A stretch of DNA of 64,000 nucleotides from Desulfosudis oleivorans (GCA_020723305.1 DYJC01000011.1:1-64000); one strand, 5' to 3'. Shown: positions 41,065 through 50,845, counted from the stretch's first letter. Program-made: numbers and translations. Notes: generated from the sequence alone by a model not told the origin.

Positions 41065-41991
41065 TTAGCCCAGGATCTCAATCTGTTTTGCAATCAAGGG
41101 CCAGATCTCCGCTTGTGATTCCTTGCTGACGATCATTCCGATATGATCATAGTCTTTGGAAAAGCCGGTTTTTTCTCCTATAATGGTAAACTTTTTTTGT
41201 TTGCTGCCAATATGGTTATACAGTATTTCGCAACCTGCCGGCGGGTCATTTTTATCCGCAGCAGCTGCAAAGCAGCAGACAGGAATCTGAATCTGCTTCA
41301 GGCCTTCCCAGTATGAAATTCCTTCAGAGTTAACCCATTTACCCCTAAATTTTTTCCATTCAATAACCTCGATCATTGCACCGGCAGCTTCCACTTCCGG
41401 TCCCATCCCGAAAAAAGGAGCTGGAAAATTGCCGAGCATTTTTAGAATCCCCTTGCACAGCCAGGCAAGGGGAGGGATTTTCAGGAAACCCTCACCTCTG
41501 CTGATCTGGCTTCCAAAGGTGAGTATCCCGCGGATCGGTTCCTGGTCGAGCCATTTGCAGGAAAGAGATGCCAGGAGGTAAACACCGCCAAAAGAGTGGC
41601 AAATCCACGTAACCGGAGTCTGGGTTTTCTGATAAACAAAATCCTGTATGGCCGGGATATCAAAACGAATCTGTTGTTCAGCCGTTATGGAGGAAAACTC
41701 TTTTCCTTTTGGTGAGAGACCATGCCCTCTGAGTTCCGGAATCCATATGTCAAATCCATTGTCCGCCAGGTAACTTCCCAGACCAATGCCTTTGGGTGAT
41801 ATCCAGAAGTTTCGCATGGAATAGGTGCCATGGAGAAGGATGATCGGCAGGGATTTTCCCTGGTGATTTTGTTGCTCAATATGACTCACCGCTATTTCTG
41901 CATTGTCTTTGGTTTGAATCCAATGGACGTTGACAGGAATATCTCCCAGTTTTTGAAATTCTGCTTTTATCGGGTTGCTTTTATTTTGCAT
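41065..41991 (-). CDS. Alpha/beta hydrolase
   Basis: A 308-residue alpha/beta-hydrolase-fold protein. The oxyanion region is ILLHGTYSMRNFW, the nucleophile elbow GxSxG is altered to CHSFGG (so CHSFG keeps the Ser nucleophile), and the likely acid and His lie in AAADKNDPPAG and DYDHIGMI. The segment LRGHGLSPKG is typical of lipase/esterase or polyhydroxyalkanoate-depolymerase-like members. No signal peptide is visible, so it is cytosolic. The ATG at 41991 is chosen; an in-frame TTG at 42021 lies upstream. The substrate is unknown. It is convergent with the nitroreductase gene. Confidence 0.85.
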   Translation of the reverse strand: MQNKSNPIKAEFQKLGDIPVNVHWIQTKDNAEIAVSHIEQQNHQGKSLPIILLHGTYSMRNFWISPKGIGLGSYLADNGFDIWIPELRGHGLSPKGKEFSSITAEQQIRFDIPAIQDFVYQKTQTPVTWICHSFGGVYLLASLSCKWLDQEPIRGILTFGSQISRGEGFLKIPPLAWLCKGILKMLGNFPAPFFGMGPEVEAAGAMIEVIEWKKFRGKWVNSEGISYWEGLKQIQIPVCCFAAAADKNDPPAGCEILYNHIGSKQKKFTIIGEKTGFSKDYDHIGMIVSKESQAEIWPLIAKQIEILG

Positions 41992-42061
41992 CAGAAAAGT
42001 ACCCCGTATCCCGCATCTCAAAATGCGGTCGCCGGAAAGATGATCATCGCCCTGTACCTGT

Positions 42062-42730
42062 TTATTTGACCACAGTGGCGTTTTTCTTTAAGGTACTCAT
42101 TGCTTTGGTCAGTTCCAGCAATACGCCAAGACCCTCCTTGACTTCATCGTCGAATCCAGCTGTGATCATTCCCATCAAACCGACTTTTTTGCTGTTGGAA
42201 AGGTCTATATTGGCCGGTAATTCCGCCGCCTTTTCCAGAAATTCCATGGCCCTGGGATCGGACAGCTTCTTGGCGAGCCCCAGCAGTGCCACCATAACAT
42301 CCCCGATTTTATCGATATCTTCAGCGTTATAAGAGGATGCAATTTTAGCGCGCACATCCATCATGGACTTGATGATTCTGAATACGCCCCTACGTTCCAG
42401 ATCATCCAGATGAGCGATGATTTGGGGAACGGCTGATTTCATTAATGGCTCTAGATCCCTGACGAATTCAATGATGCTGGACATCTGCCGCAAAGCGAAA
42501 ATCAGGTCCCTGGTGCTGCGCATGGTTTGTTTGATGAGCAGAAAAAGATCATCCAGCTCAAATCCGGCTTCGACTTCCTGTAATTCGTTGATTACGAGTT
42601 GCACGGCCGTATTGCTCAAAGGAACCATGTCATCTTTCAATTCCTTGATGCTTTGTCCGAATTTGATGACCGGAACGATGTGTGATTCCAAATACTCCAG
42701 TTTCTGAAGGATCAATTCTTCATTTGTCAT
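42062..42730 (-). CDS. DUF1641 domain protein, SQR partner
   Basis: A 222-residue helical, acidic protein with the DUF1641 pattern (FELDDLFLLIKQTMRSTRDL, LEFLEKAAELPANIDLS, GMITAGFDDEVKEGLGVLLE). DUF1641 proteins are regularly encoded next to SQR-like flavoproteins and are assumed to form part of that complex or help anchor it. Its start lies 9 bp after the SQR stop, which agrees with that. No enzymatic motif is known. Confidence 0.87.
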   Translation of the reverse strand: MTNEELILQKLEYLESHIVPVIKFGQSIKELKDDMVPLSNTAVQLVINELQEVEAGFELDDLFLLIKQTMRSTRDLIFALRQMSSIIEFVRDLEPLMKSAVPQIIAHLDDLERRGVFRIIKSMMDVRAKIASSYNAEDIDKIGDVMVALLGLAKKLSDPRAMEFLEKAAELPANIDLSNSKKVGLMGMITAGFDDEVKEGLGVLLELTKAMSTLKKNATVVK

Positions 42731-42739
42731 GCCCGCCTC

Positions 42740-43990
42740 CTATTCAATGTCTATGCGCGGCCAGTTTTTCCCGGCCATATTCATCTGAGGCTCAAGGGGC
42801 ATTTCCTGACCCGTCAGCAGCATATTCCAGTAAACCCATTTGAACATCATTTTGCCCCAGTAGTTGATATAACTTTCGCCGACCAGATCAAAAGGCCCAA
42901 GACCCGGGAAAGGAAATTTACCGGGCAGCGGTTCGGTCTTGTAGTTAAAGTCAAACAGATAAGCCTTATCATAACCGGAAACGATGAAACAAGTGGAATG
43001 GCCGTCATAAGAAGGTTTGGGTGCCTGGCCTTCGATTTCCAGAATCAGATTCTCGACAACGATTTCTGCCTCATAGTGCGCCACTGAACCGGCCTTGGAG
43101 GTGGGAACATTGGTGGCGTCGCCGACTACATAAATATTGTCATATTTTTCGGCTTTGAGGGTGTGATGGTTGGTCTTAACATAGCCCATGCCGTCTCCCA
43201 AGCCGGAGTCATCGACAAATTCAGCACCGAGATTGGGCATGGTGGAAACCAGGAGGTCATATTGAACTGATTCACCTTTGGCGGAATGTATAATCCCATT
43301 TTCCGGGTCCACTGAGGCCAAATCAAAATTCGGGGTGACTTTGATGTTTTTTTCATTGGCGGCCACACTCAATATTTTCGTGGCAATAGGTTTGGTGAAA
43401 ATACCGGTGTTGGGTGTTACAAATTCAATTTCAATATCTTTACGGACGCCGTTTTTGGCAAAAAACCAATCGGCCATAAAGATGAATTCCATTGGCACGA
43501 CCGGGCATTTGTGCGGCATCTCGGCAATGTTGAAGACCAAGCGTCCGGATTTAAAGTATTTCATCTTTTTATGCAATGCTACCGCGCTTTCCAGGGTGAA
43601 AAAAGTATGCTCCTTGCGCTGGGGATCCGGTTTCCATGTATCCAAGCCGTCGATTTCCTGGGGAGCGATGCGGCATCCTGTGGCGATTACCAGCCAGTCA
43701 TAATTATAGCTGCCGTTTTTGCATTCGACTTTGCGGGCATCTGGATCGACTGCAACCACTTCATCCAGAATGAAATTAACACCCTTGGGGATGAAGTCTC
43801 GTTTGGGTTTCATGCAATCCGCAGCCGTATAGATACCGAATGGGATAAACAACCATCCTGGTTGGTAGTGATGCATTTCGTCATTGTCAATGATGGTGAT
43901 TTGCCATTCAAGGGGATTCAACTCCTTCCTCAATTTTGCGGCAACCATGGTTCCGCCGGCACCGGAACCTAAAATCAATATTTTTTTCAT
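42740..43990 (-). CDS. sqr: Sulfide:quinone oxidoreductase-type flavoprotein
   Basis: A 416-residue pyridine-nucleotide-disulfide-type flavoprotein. The FAD Rossmann motif is ILILGSGAGGTMVA at the N-terminus and the second FAD motif is IYVVGDATNVPTSKAG. Three cysteines fit the SQR redox site (AADCMKPK, PHKCPVVP, STCFIVSG). A C-terminal amphipathic region (YWGKMMFKWVYWNMLL) would dock it to the membrane. It would oxidise sulfide with electrons passed to quinone; some SQR-like proteins in strict anaerobes have other donors. AGGAGG precedes the ATG at 43990. It is in an operon with DUF1641. Two palindromes lie upstream. Confidence 0.88.
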   Translation of the reverse strand: MKKILILGSGAGGTMVAAKLRKELNPLEWQITIIDNDEMHHYQPGWLFIPFGIYTAADCMKPKRDFIPKGVNFILDEVVAVDPDARKVECKNGSYNYDWLVIATGCRIAPQEIDGLDTWKPDPQRKEHTFFTLESAVALHKKMKYFKSGRLVFNIAEMPHKCPVVPMEFIFMADWFFAKNGVRKDIEIEFVTPNTGIFTKPIATKILSVAANEKNIKVTPNFDLASVDPENGIIHSAKGESVQYDLLVSTMPNLGAEFVDDSGLGDGMGYVKTNHHTLKAEKYDNIYVVGDATNVPTSKAGSVAHYEAEIVVENLILEIEGQAPKPSYDGHSTCFIVSGYDKAYLFDFNYKTEPLPGKFPFPGLGPFDLVGESYINYWGKMMFKWVYWNMLLTGQEMPLEPQMNMAGKNWPRIDIE

Positions 43991-44110
43991 TAAATTCCTC
44001 CTGTTAGGCAACGCCCTTTTCCCGGTTATTCAATTTTTGTTATGCGCCTGCTGTTCGGCAGGTAGTTCATTTGTCTTTCTTTTTCAATAGATCACTATAT
44101 ATAACAAGAT

Positions 44111-44157
44111 AATCTATATAAAGAGCATATAGATTGAATTTGCTGACAAATTTGTCA
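44111..44157 (-). promoter_or_regulatory. Two palindromes in the SQR upstream region
   Basis: AATCTATAT (44111-44119) and ATATAGATT (44127-44135) form an exact dyad, and TGACAAATTTGTCA (44144-44157) is a perfect 14-bp palindrome. The second overlaps a minus-strand TTGACA (44158-44153), a possible -35 for sqr. Both look like regulator-binding sites. Confidence 0.5.
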
Positions 44158-44289
44158 AGAGATATTTCACATTGTGGTACTTGAAGGTAAATGAATTTGT
44201 TGTGGATAAAGCCGATGACATGATATATCCATTTCTGGCGGTTCACTTTAATTTGTCGACTCAAGCATACCCTTGAAGAAGGAAAACAA

Positions 44290-44556
44290 ATGGCTTATAC
44301 ATATCTTCTTGATATTTATCAATTTTTGAATCAACGGTTGACAGCGGCAAAGGCTCAATTGACGGATTATGAAAAAGAAGATCCGCTCAAGCACGCTATT
44401 GATGGCCGGATCAATGCATTGCTAGATATAAAGGCATACTTAAGCCGAAATTTTGATGTAAAACTGCCCCGACGTATCTACAAACAGCTTTGTCTCAATC
44501 AGGAACTTTTTGAGGATAACGAAGCTCACACCACGGTCGTCAGTCGTGAGCCATGA
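44290..44556 (+). CDS. Hypothetical protein (88 residues)
   Basis: A small, mostly helical cytosolic protein opening MAYTYLLDIYQFLNQRL, with a charged second helix and a short C-terminal tail. The family is not recognised. A GAAGGA site lies seven bases before the ATG, which supports translation. It is divergent from the SQR operon and shares its palindrome-bearing upstream region. Confidence 0.6.
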   Translation: MAYTYLLDIYQFLNQRLTAAKAQLTDYEKEDPLKHAIDGRINALLDIKAYLSRNFDVKLPRRIYKQLCLNQELFEDNEAHTTVVSREP

Positions 44557-44765
44557 TGCTGATATGGAAGTTTTTGGCAGCTGCTGCACTATCCGATCCT
44601 GTGATGGTGGTTGTCCGCTTTTGATGGTGGCCAATTTATTTTTGATTGCAAAACGAATAAAAAAAAGTTCATTGTCTATCAATCATCACTTGACACAAAC
44701 CATGATAGAATGAAAGTAACACTCGATGTTCAAATTTTAAATATTTATACAGGTTCAGGATAATT

Positions 44766-45626
44766 ATGAAAAATCAGGTAAGAGCGATTTTATGCCCTCA
44801 TTGCGGAAAGATTACCGATATTGCCGAGGCACGCTGTATCTGGTGCGGTGGCGCAACCGGATATCCTGCAAGGCTGAAAAAACGATGGATCAATGCCCTC
44901 AATGATTCTGAGATGCTGATACAGGGAGTGATGTTTCTGAATATCGGAATGTTTATTCTTTCCCTGTTTTTAAATTCCAGTATTCCGGAAATTACCCTGA
45001 ATCCTTTTACTGCATTATCTCCGGATACGTACAGCCTTTTGTTGCTCGGTGCAACCGGGACGGAGCCCGTTAATAATATTGATCTCTGGTGGTCTCTTGG
45101 CTGGTTGACTTTTCTTTCCGCAAACTATCTTCATGGAGGAATCCTTCACATCCTGTTCAACATGGTGGCCTTAAAACAGATTGCTCCTGTTGTTGTCCGG
45201 GAATATGGGGTGTATCGTTTCCTTATCATTTACAGTATCGGCGGTGTAATCGGGTTTTATTTGTCATACCTGGCTGGTATTTCTTTGACCATTGGCGCTT
45301 CTTCCGCAATTTGCGGTTTATTGGGAGCGCTTCTTTTTTTTGGATGGAGCAGGGGAGGGCAGTATGGGAATCTGGTATTCAAACAGATAAGCTCATGGAT
45401 TCTGATGCTTTTTATTTTTGGTTTTTTAATGTCAGGGATCAACAATTGGGGGCATCTGGGTGGTATTCTGGGTGGGGCTGCCCTGGGTTGGATTCTGGGC
45501 TACCGTGAAAAAAGACCGGAGACTCGTCTGGATCGATTTGTGTCAGGGATCATTGCTGTGATTACCTTGCTGGTGCTGGGCTGGAGTATGGTTACAGGAA
45601 CCCTGGTGCGGTATGGTAATATATGA
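44766..45626 (+). CDS. Rhomboid-family intramembrane serine protease with zinc ribbon
   Basis: A 286-residue membrane protein. The N-terminal zinc ribbon has CPHC at 10-13 and CIWC at 24-27. About seven membrane segments follow. The rhomboid signature HGGILHILFNM, the catalytic Ser in IGASSAICG (GxSx form) and the catalytic His in WGHLGGILGG are all present, so unlike the rhomboid at 5714 this one should be active. It would cleave substrate membrane helices. Its stop overlaps the start of the dihydrouridine synthase gene by 4 bp. No function can be inferred from that pairing. Confidence 0.9.
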   Translation: MKNQVRAILCPHCGKITDIAEARCIWCGGATGYPARLKKRWINALNDSEMLIQGVMFLNIGMFILSLFLNSSIPEITLNPFTALSPDTYSLLLLGATGTEPVNNIDLWWSLGWLTFLSANYLHGGILHILFNMVALKQIAPVVVREYGVYRFLIIYSIGGVIGFYLSYLAGISLTIGASSAICGLLGALLFFGWSRGGQYGNLVFKQISSWILMLFIFGFLMSGINNWGHLGGILGGAALGWILGYREKRPETRLDRFVSGIIAVITLLVLGWSMVTGTLVRYGNI

Positions 45627-46588
45627 TCACGTCTAACCCGATTTTTTATTTGGCACCAATCCAAGGTATAACCAATTCAGTATACAGAAATATTTTTTCA
45701 CAATTTTTCAATGGATTTGATCTGGCAGTCGCTCCTTTCCTATCCACCACCCAGGGGAAAAAAATCAGCCGCTCCTACATTAAAGACGTTCTCCCGGAAA
45801 ATAATACAGGTTTACCGATCGTTCCTCAGTTGATGAGCAACCAGGGAGAAGACTTTATCCATCTTGCCGTCATATTATTTGATCTTGGATATGATACGGT
45901 GAACTGGAACCTGGGTTGCCCGTTTCCCATGGTAGCCAAAAAAAAACGCGGCTCCGGACTGCTGCCCTATCCGGAACAGATTGACTCTTTTTTATCCCAT
46001 GTGATTCCGAGAATACCCGGACAGATTTCAATAAAGTGTCGTCTTGGAAGAAATCAGGATGATGAGATTTTTCGATTGATCCCTGTGTTTAACCGATATC
46101 CGCTGAAAGAGGTGATGATTCATCCGCGTACCGGTACTCAGATGTATGAGGGACCGGTCAACATTGACCGGTTTGAAACCTGTCTTGAACAAATATACCA
46201 CCCGGTTGTTTACAACGGTGATATCCGATGCCTGAATGACTTTCTGGTTTTGTCAAATCGCCTGAAAAAAGTGGACAGATGGATGATCGGAAGGGGCGCG
46301 CTGATCAATCCTTTTCTTCCGGAAATCCTGAAAAAAAAGGAAGATTCCATTACAGGGAAATTACAAAAAATAAAAGAGTTCCATGATTCCTTACTTGAAC
46401 AAAATAAGGCGTATATGAGTGGTCCGACACATGTCCTTGATAAAATGAAGGGGTTCTGGTACTACCTTTCACAGGCTTTTCAGAATCCGGATCTGATATT
46501 TAAAAAATTAAAAAAAACAAAATCCTTAGACAAGTTTGAAAAAATGGTATCGGATTTTTTTGATCATGAAGCTGTTCTACTGATTTGA
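45623..46588 (+). CDS. tRNA-dihydrouridine synthase family protein
   Basis: A 321-residue FMN TIM-barrel enzyme. It starts with the FMN-binding APIQGITNSVYR; the catalytic Cys is in WNLGCPFPMVAKKKRGSGLL and the RNA/FMN-binding strand is SIKCRLGRN, followed by IHPRTGTQMYEG and YNGDI. It reduces uridines to dihydrouridine in tRNA using NADPH; the specific position cannot be read, and it is closest in feel to DusC-like members. It overlaps the rhomboid gene by 4 bp and is followed 22 bp later by the LUD gene. Confidence 0.9.
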   Translation: MITSNPIFYLAPIQGITNSVYRNIFSQFFNGFDLAVAPFLSTTQGKKISRSYIKDVLPENNTGLPIVPQLMSNQGEDFIHLAVILFDLGYDTVNWNLGCPFPMVAKKKRGSGLLPYPEQIDSFLSHVIPRIPGQISIKCRLGRNQDDEIFRLIPVFNRYPLKEVMIHPRTGTQMYEGPVNIDRFETCLEQIYHPVVYNGDIRCLNDFLVLSNRLKKVDRWMIGRGALINPFLPEILKKKEDSITGKLQKIKEFHDSLLEQNKAYMSGPTHVLDKMKGFWYYLSQAFQNPDLIFKKLKKTKSLDKFEKMVSDFFDHEAVLLI

Positions 46589-46610
46589 ATTGTATGGAAA
46601 GGAAGGCAAT

Positions 46611-47264
46611 ATGCAAAATCCCATTGGACATTACTGGATGATCCGGCTTGGCGAGGTGAAACAGGCACTGGAAACAAACCATTTTAGAGCCTATGTTGCT
46701 GAGAACTCTGTGGAAGCAAAAAGAATTGTGCTGGAGGAGATTATTCCGGAGATTGCACCAAAAACCGTTTCCTGGGGAGGTTCCATGACCTTTACGGAAT
46801 CCGGTATCTATGAATCGATCTGCAATAACAGGAACATCACTGTTCTGGATACGTTTGATAAAAATATTTCCAAGGAAGAATCACTGGAGCGGCGCAGGCA
46901 GGCGTTGATGGTGGACCTTTTTATCACCGGTACCAATGCGATTACCGAAACCGGAAAACTGGTCAATCTGGATATGATCGGGAATCGTGTGGCCGGCATA
47001 ACCTTTGGGCCCAAAAATGTCATCATACTGGCAGGCAGAAATAAAATTGTCCCGGATATTGAAGAGGCGATTTACAGAATTAAAAATTATACGGCACCGG
47101 CGAATGTGATGCGGCTGGATAAAAAGACTCCTTGCTTACAGACATCCCATTGTGAAGAGTGCAACAGCACGGAACGGATTTGTAATTCCTGGACCATAAC
47201 CGAGAAATCCTTTCCCAAGGGTAGAATCCGGGTTGTCCTGATCAATGAAGATCTGGGGATTTGA
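46611..47264 (+). CDS. LUD-domain protein (LutC/YkgG family)
   Basis: A 217-residue protein with the LUD fold: SWGGSMTFTESGIYE, DLFITGTNAITETGKLVNLD and NRVAGITFGPKNVIILAGRNK are diagnostic. LUD proteins in lactate-utilisation complexes associate with Fe-S oxidoreductases; stand-alone copies like this have unknown roles. The C-terminus has four cysteines (TPCLQTSHCEECNSTERIC), which could bind a metal or cluster. The start at 46611 has GGAAGG upstream; an in-frame TTG at 46590 is less likely. It converges on rpsA. Confidence 0.88.
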   Translation: MQNPIGHYWMIRLGEVKQALETNHFRAYVAENSVEAKRIVLEEIIPEIAPKTVSWGGSMTFTESGIYESICNNRNITVLDTFDKNISKEESLERRRQALMVDLFITGTNAITETGKLVNLDMIGNRVAGITFGPKNVIILAGRNKIVPDIEEAIYRIKNYTAPANVMRLDKKTPCLQTSHCEECNSTERICNSWTITEKSFPKGRIRVVLINEDLGI

Positions 47265-47282
47265 TGCCGGGAGCCGTAATTT

Positions 47283-48755
47283 CTATTTCGACTTTTCCTT
47301 ATTCCGGAATGCCTGTTGCAGTTTTTCGCCAAGCGAACCGGTCTGACTGGATGATGCATCTGCTTTGTAACTTTGCCAGTCTTCAACATCGGACGCATCC
47401 GCAGGAACAAGGGTTATCCTGCGATCTTTCATATTGACCTCTTCCACCTGGACATGGATTTCATCACCGGATTTGAGTTTATCGATTCCCGAGGCATCAT
47501 AGGCTTTACTGATTTTGGACTTATGCAACAGGCCGGTAATCCCGGGCTCCAGGATAACAAACAGACCAAAGGTTTCCCTTCTTTCTACTTTTCCGGTGAC
47601 TGTTTTCCCGGCCGGATACTTGTCCTTGACATCAATCCATGGATCTCCTTCTGCATCTTTGATGCTCAGGGAGATTCTTTTTTTTGCAGGATCAATCTCC
47701 TTGATCAATACGGAAACCATGTCGCCGGGGCTGACCACATCCTGAGCTTTGTTAACCCTTTTGGTGTAACTCATTTCGCTGATATGCACCAAACCTTCGG
47801 TTCCAGGAGCGAGTTCAACAAATGCGCCAAAATCCAGGCATCGTGTCACCCGTCCTTTGATCATGTCACCGATGGCAAACTTTTCAATGGCCGTATCCCA
47901 GGGATCACCACCTGCCTGCTTCAGCGAAAGTGCAATTTTCAGTTTATTCTTGGAATCCTGTTTTTCAACCTTAATCACTTTTACTTTTACAAGCTCACCT
48001 TCTTTTACAACTTCTTTCGGGTGATCAATCCGCGACCAGGAGAGTTCGGAAATGTGGATCATTCCCTCGATACCCGGGAACAGTTCAACAAAAGCGCCAA
48101 AATCCATAAGCTTGATGATATGTCCTTCAAGGATAATATCAACGGCAAGATCCGATAGAAATTGATTCCGTGCATCCTTTAAATCCATTTCCATAAAATT
48201 TCGTCTTGAAACAACAATGTTTCTCCCGTTTTCCTCAATCCGGCTGATCATGAACCGGTAGGTGTTTCCGACAAAATCTTCCGGTTTGGTTACAAATTTA
48301 AGATCCATCTGACTGAGGGGGCAGAATGCGGATTTTTTCATGATTTCAACACGGAAACCGCCTTTGCATATCTCCGTGACTTTACCGTCCACCGGAATTT
48401 TATTTTTTTGAGCATCATAAAGTGCCTGTTCCCCTGAATCTCCGGAAAGGGATTTGGAAAGCCGGATTTCACTTTCAGAAGAATGCACCACATAAAGATC
48501 CAGTACATCCCCCTTTGCATACGGGAACTCACCATCATCATTCAACAGCTCTTTTTTTTCAACAACACCATCCACTTTTGTTCCGGTGTTGATAAAAACC
48601 GAATCCATACCAATCTCGATGATTTTTCCTTTGATTTTATCACCGACCTGTATCTCTTCGTTCATTCCCTCATCATATGATTCAAGAAGCTTGGCAAAGT
48701 CTTCTTCGTCTTCATTATTCGTATTTTCCAATTCATCATCAAATTGATCATTCAT
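47283..48755 (-). CDS. rpsA: 30S ribosomal protein S1
   Basis: A 490-residue protein with an acidic N-terminus and five S1 OB-fold repeats, with boundaries near residues 37-105, 120-185, 205-275, 290-362 and 378-448. Repeats three and four have the best signatures ([40 protein letters not shown]). S1 binds mRNA on the small ribosomal subunit and starts translation of structured messages. E. coli S1 has six repeats and about 557 residues; the five-repeat form is known in other lineages. A GGGAGA site precedes the ATG. The region of repeats one and two is more divergent. Confidence 0.88.
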   Translation of the reverse strand: MNDQFDDELENTNNEDEEDFAKLLESYDEGMNEEIQVGDKIKGKIIEIGMDSVFINTGTKVDGVVEKKELLNDDGEFPYAKGDVLDLYVVHSSESEIRLSKSLSGDSGEQALYDAQKNKIPVDGKVTEICKGGFRVEIMKKSAFCPLSQMDLKFVTKPEDFVGNTYRFMISRIEENGRNIVVSRRNFMEMDLKDARNQFLSDLAVDIILEGHIIKLMDFGAFVELFPGIEGMIHISELSWSRIDHPKEVVKEGELVKVKVIKVEKQDSKNKLKIALSLKQAGGDPWDTAIEKFAIGDMIKGRVTRCLDFGAFVELAPGTEGLVHISEMSYTKRVNKAQDVVSPGDMVSVLIKEIDPAKKRISLSIKDAEGDPWIDVKDKYPAGKTVTGKVERRETFGLFVILEPGITGLLHKSKISKAYDASGIDKLKSGDEIHVQVEEVNMKDRRITLVPADASDVEDWQSYKADASSSQTGSLGEKLQQAFRNKEKSK

Positions 48756-49149
48756 GAAAAGATCTCCCGGATAGAAATGTTTTTACAGAAAATTTCAGCC
48801 AGCAATATATGCCCTAATGCTGTAATGGGTCAACAGGTATCTTCCGAAGCATTATTCTCTTATTTCCAGCCGGATCAGATGGATGAAATAATTCCTTGCA
48901 AATTTTGAGGTGTTGCGATTAAATCATTCCAGATTACCAGAGCCAATTTCATAACGATGAAAAACCGTCACACCGGCGAAGGCCGGTGTCCAGAAAAGAA
49001 TTGAAAATACTGGATAGCACTTTACTTCTCTGGATTCCGGCCTTCGCCGGAATGACAATAACAGACTTTTGAAATTGGCTCACCAGATATGAAATCCGGA
49101 GATGCCTGTCGGCATTTTCATCCGGATACCAGATAACCAGGGAGTATGA
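48756..49149. other. Divergent intergenic region with repeat copy 3
   Basis: 394 bases without a gene between rpsA and map. The palindromic repeat fills 48940-49081. No confident promoter was found on either side. Confidence 0.5.
48940..49081 (+). repeat. Palindromic TIR repeat, copy 3
   Basis: 142 bp with ends GAGCCAATTTCATAA and TTTTGAAATTGGCTC, and the core CACCGGCGAAGGCCGGTGTCC ... CCGGCCTTCGCCGGAATGAC. It has a longer centre, like copy 2. Confidence 0.85.
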
Positions 49150-50043
49150 ATGACCATGAAACAAAAACAGGAAAGAATCGGACGTAATGAACTTTGCTTT
49201 TGCGGCAGCGGGAAAAAATTTAAAAAATGCTGTGCAATGCAAAATCATGAAGCATTGGGTTCGATTCAAAAACACTATCTGGACAGGTTCGGCATCCGGT
49301 TGAAAAACGAGAAGGATATCGAGTTTTTGAGAAGAGCCGGAAAACTGGTCTCCGATACCCTTTCTCTGGTGGAATCCGCCATTCATCCGGGAATGACAAC
49401 AGAAGAGATCAATACACTTGTGCATGATTACACCATAAAAAACCACGCAATACCAGCTCCTTTGAATTACAAAGGATTTCCCAAAAGTGTTTGCACCTCT
49501 GTTAATGATGTTATCTGTCATGGTATTCCCGGTGACCGGATTTTGAAGGATGGAGATATTATCAATGTTGATGTTACTTCAGTTCTCGATGGTTATTTTG
49601 CGGATGCAAGCCGTACTTTTTTTGTCGGAACACCGGGTCAGGATGCCGTCAAGATTGTGAATGTTGCCGGAAACAGTCTGAAAACCTCGCTGGAATTGGC
49701 CCGGCCCGGAAATCGTATCGGAGATCTGGGATGGGCTATTCAAAGGTATGCGGAAGGGCAGGGGTGTTCGGTTGTCCGGGAATTTGTCGGGCATGGAATC
49801 GGGTTTGAGTTTCATGAAGCTCCCCAGGTTCCTCATTTTGGCAGAAAAGGAACCGGGGTTGAACTGGTTCCCGGAATGGTGTTTACAATTGAGCCCATGA
49901 TCAATCTGGGCGATTATAAGCTGAAAATTCTGGAAGACAAGTGGACGGCAATCACAGCCGACGGGTCGCTCTCAGCGCAGTTTGAACAGACGATTCTGAT
50001 CACGGACACCGGATATGAGAGTTTAACGCCTTACGATCTGTAA
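49150..50043 (+). CDS. map: Methionine aminopeptidase type I with SEC-C zinc motif
   Basis: A 297-residue enzyme. Residues 10-30 hold a SEC-C motif (GRNELCFCGSGKKFKKCC), found in a subgroup of MetAPs where it helps dock on the ribosome. The catalytic domain keeps the five metal ligands: Asp in IINVDVTSVLDG, Asp in GYFADASRTF, His in FVGHGIG, Glu in FTIEPMI and Glu near FEQTILIT. It removes the initiator methionine from new proteins. A GGGAG site precedes ATG 49150; ATG 49156 is also in frame. A repeat element ends 68 bp upstream. Confidence 0.93.
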   Translation: MTMKQKQERIGRNELCFCGSGKKFKKCCAMQNHEALGSIQKHYLDRFGIRLKNEKDIEFLRRAGKLVSDTLSLVESAIHPGMTTEEINTLVHDYTIKNHAIPAPLNYKGFPKSVCTSVNDVICHGIPGDRILKDGDIINVDVTSVLDGYFADASRTFFVGTPGQDAVKIVNVAGNSLKTSLELARPGNRIGDLGWAIQRYAEGQGCSVVREFVGHGIGFEFHEAPQVPHFGRKGTGVELVPGMVFTIEPMINLGDYKLKILEDKWTAITADGSLSAQFEQTILITDTGYESLTPYDL

Positions 50044-50153
50044 TGTGGGGGACGCCCTTTGCATCTTTATATTTTCATTCCGGACAGTGGTAAAACATAG
50101 AAATCATTTATTCCAAACGCTAAATATAAAAATATAAAGAATGTCCTTAAAGT

Positions 50154-50555
50154 TTAATTTAGCCAGTTTTCCAGATGCAGATCAGCAACTCTTTCGAATT
50201 CTTTGGTGTTGTTAGTCACCAATGTCATATCTTGTGATCGGGCAAGACCTGCTATTAGAAGATCATAAGGGCCTATTGATATCCCTTTCTTTTCAAGTTG
50301 TGCACGAATAGCTGCGGCTTCAATAGCAGCGGAACGGTCCAGGTCAATAATGTTCAATGGCAGAAGGAATTTGTCAAGGGCATCCTCGGAACGTTGCCTG
50401 AATTGACTTTTTTCAACCCCGTATTGAAGCTCAAAGAGTGTGATTGTGGAAATTGCAACATCCTGTGGTGAATGCTTCCGGAATTTCTCAAGAATCTCTG
50501 GCGAGTGTTTTTTTATGAGGTATATGCAAATATTGGTATCAAGCAGATAGCGCAT
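50154..50555 (-). CDS. vapC: VapC-type PIN-domain toxin
   Basis: A 133-residue PIN-domain ribonuclease. The acidic active site is complete: Asp in LLDTNICIY, Glu in TLFELQYGVEK, Asp in GPYDLLIAGLA and Asn/Asp region VTNNTKEFERV. VapC toxins cleave specific tRNAs or rRNA. Its start overlaps the antitoxin stop by one base. It is of normal length and apparently functional. Confidence 0.93.
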   Translation of the reverse strand: MRYLLDTNICIYLIKKHSPEILEKFRKHSPQDVAISTITLFELQYGVEKSQFRQRSEDALDKFLLPLNIIDLDRSAAIEAAAIRAQLEKKGISIGPYDLLIAGLARSQDMTLVTNNTKEFERVADLHLENWLN

Positions 50556-50785
50556 CAGATAGATTCTCTTTTCTGCATGCCGGGTTGATTGCGACCGTCC
50601 TTCATAAAATCTTCTGGAAACTCATTGAGCGATTCAAACAGCGGGTCCCAAGTCGTTTCTATGGGCTCGAGTATAACATGACTGCCTTTTTTGAATATTT
50701 TTACCTCATTTCCAGGGATTCTGAATTCCTTGGGCAGCCTTACCGCTTGAGAACTCCCATTCTGAAACAATTTTGCTGTTACCAT
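50555..50785 (-). CDS. vapB: VapB-type AbrB-fold antitoxin
   Basis: A 76-residue protein. Residues 1-45 form an AbrB/SpoVT swapped-hairpin DNA-binding domain (AKLFQNGSSQAVRLPKEFRI). The acidic tail (WDPLFESLNEFPEDFM) is the usual VapC-binding segment. A GGAGGAG site lies just before the ATG at 50785. It should neutralise VapC and repress the operon through the dyad just upstream. Confidence 0.9.
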   Translation of the reverse strand: MVTAKLFQNGSSQAVRLPKEFRIPGNEVKIFKKGSHVILEPIETTWDPLFESLNEFPEDFMKDGRNQPGMQKRESI

Positions 50786-50801
50786 TTTATCTCCTCCAGA
50801 T

Positions 50802-50845
50802 ATCATCTATACTTTTAGTATATACACAGATGATCTTTAAATCAA
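50802..50845 (-). promoter_or_regulatory. vapBC promoter with nested operator dyads
   Basis: On the minus strand TTGATT (50845-50840), 17 bp and TATACT (50822-50817). Nested dyads ATCATCT/AGATGAT (50802-50808, 50828-50834) and TATAC/GTATA (50808-50822) cover the -10 box, as expected for VapBC autorepression. Confidence 0.65.
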
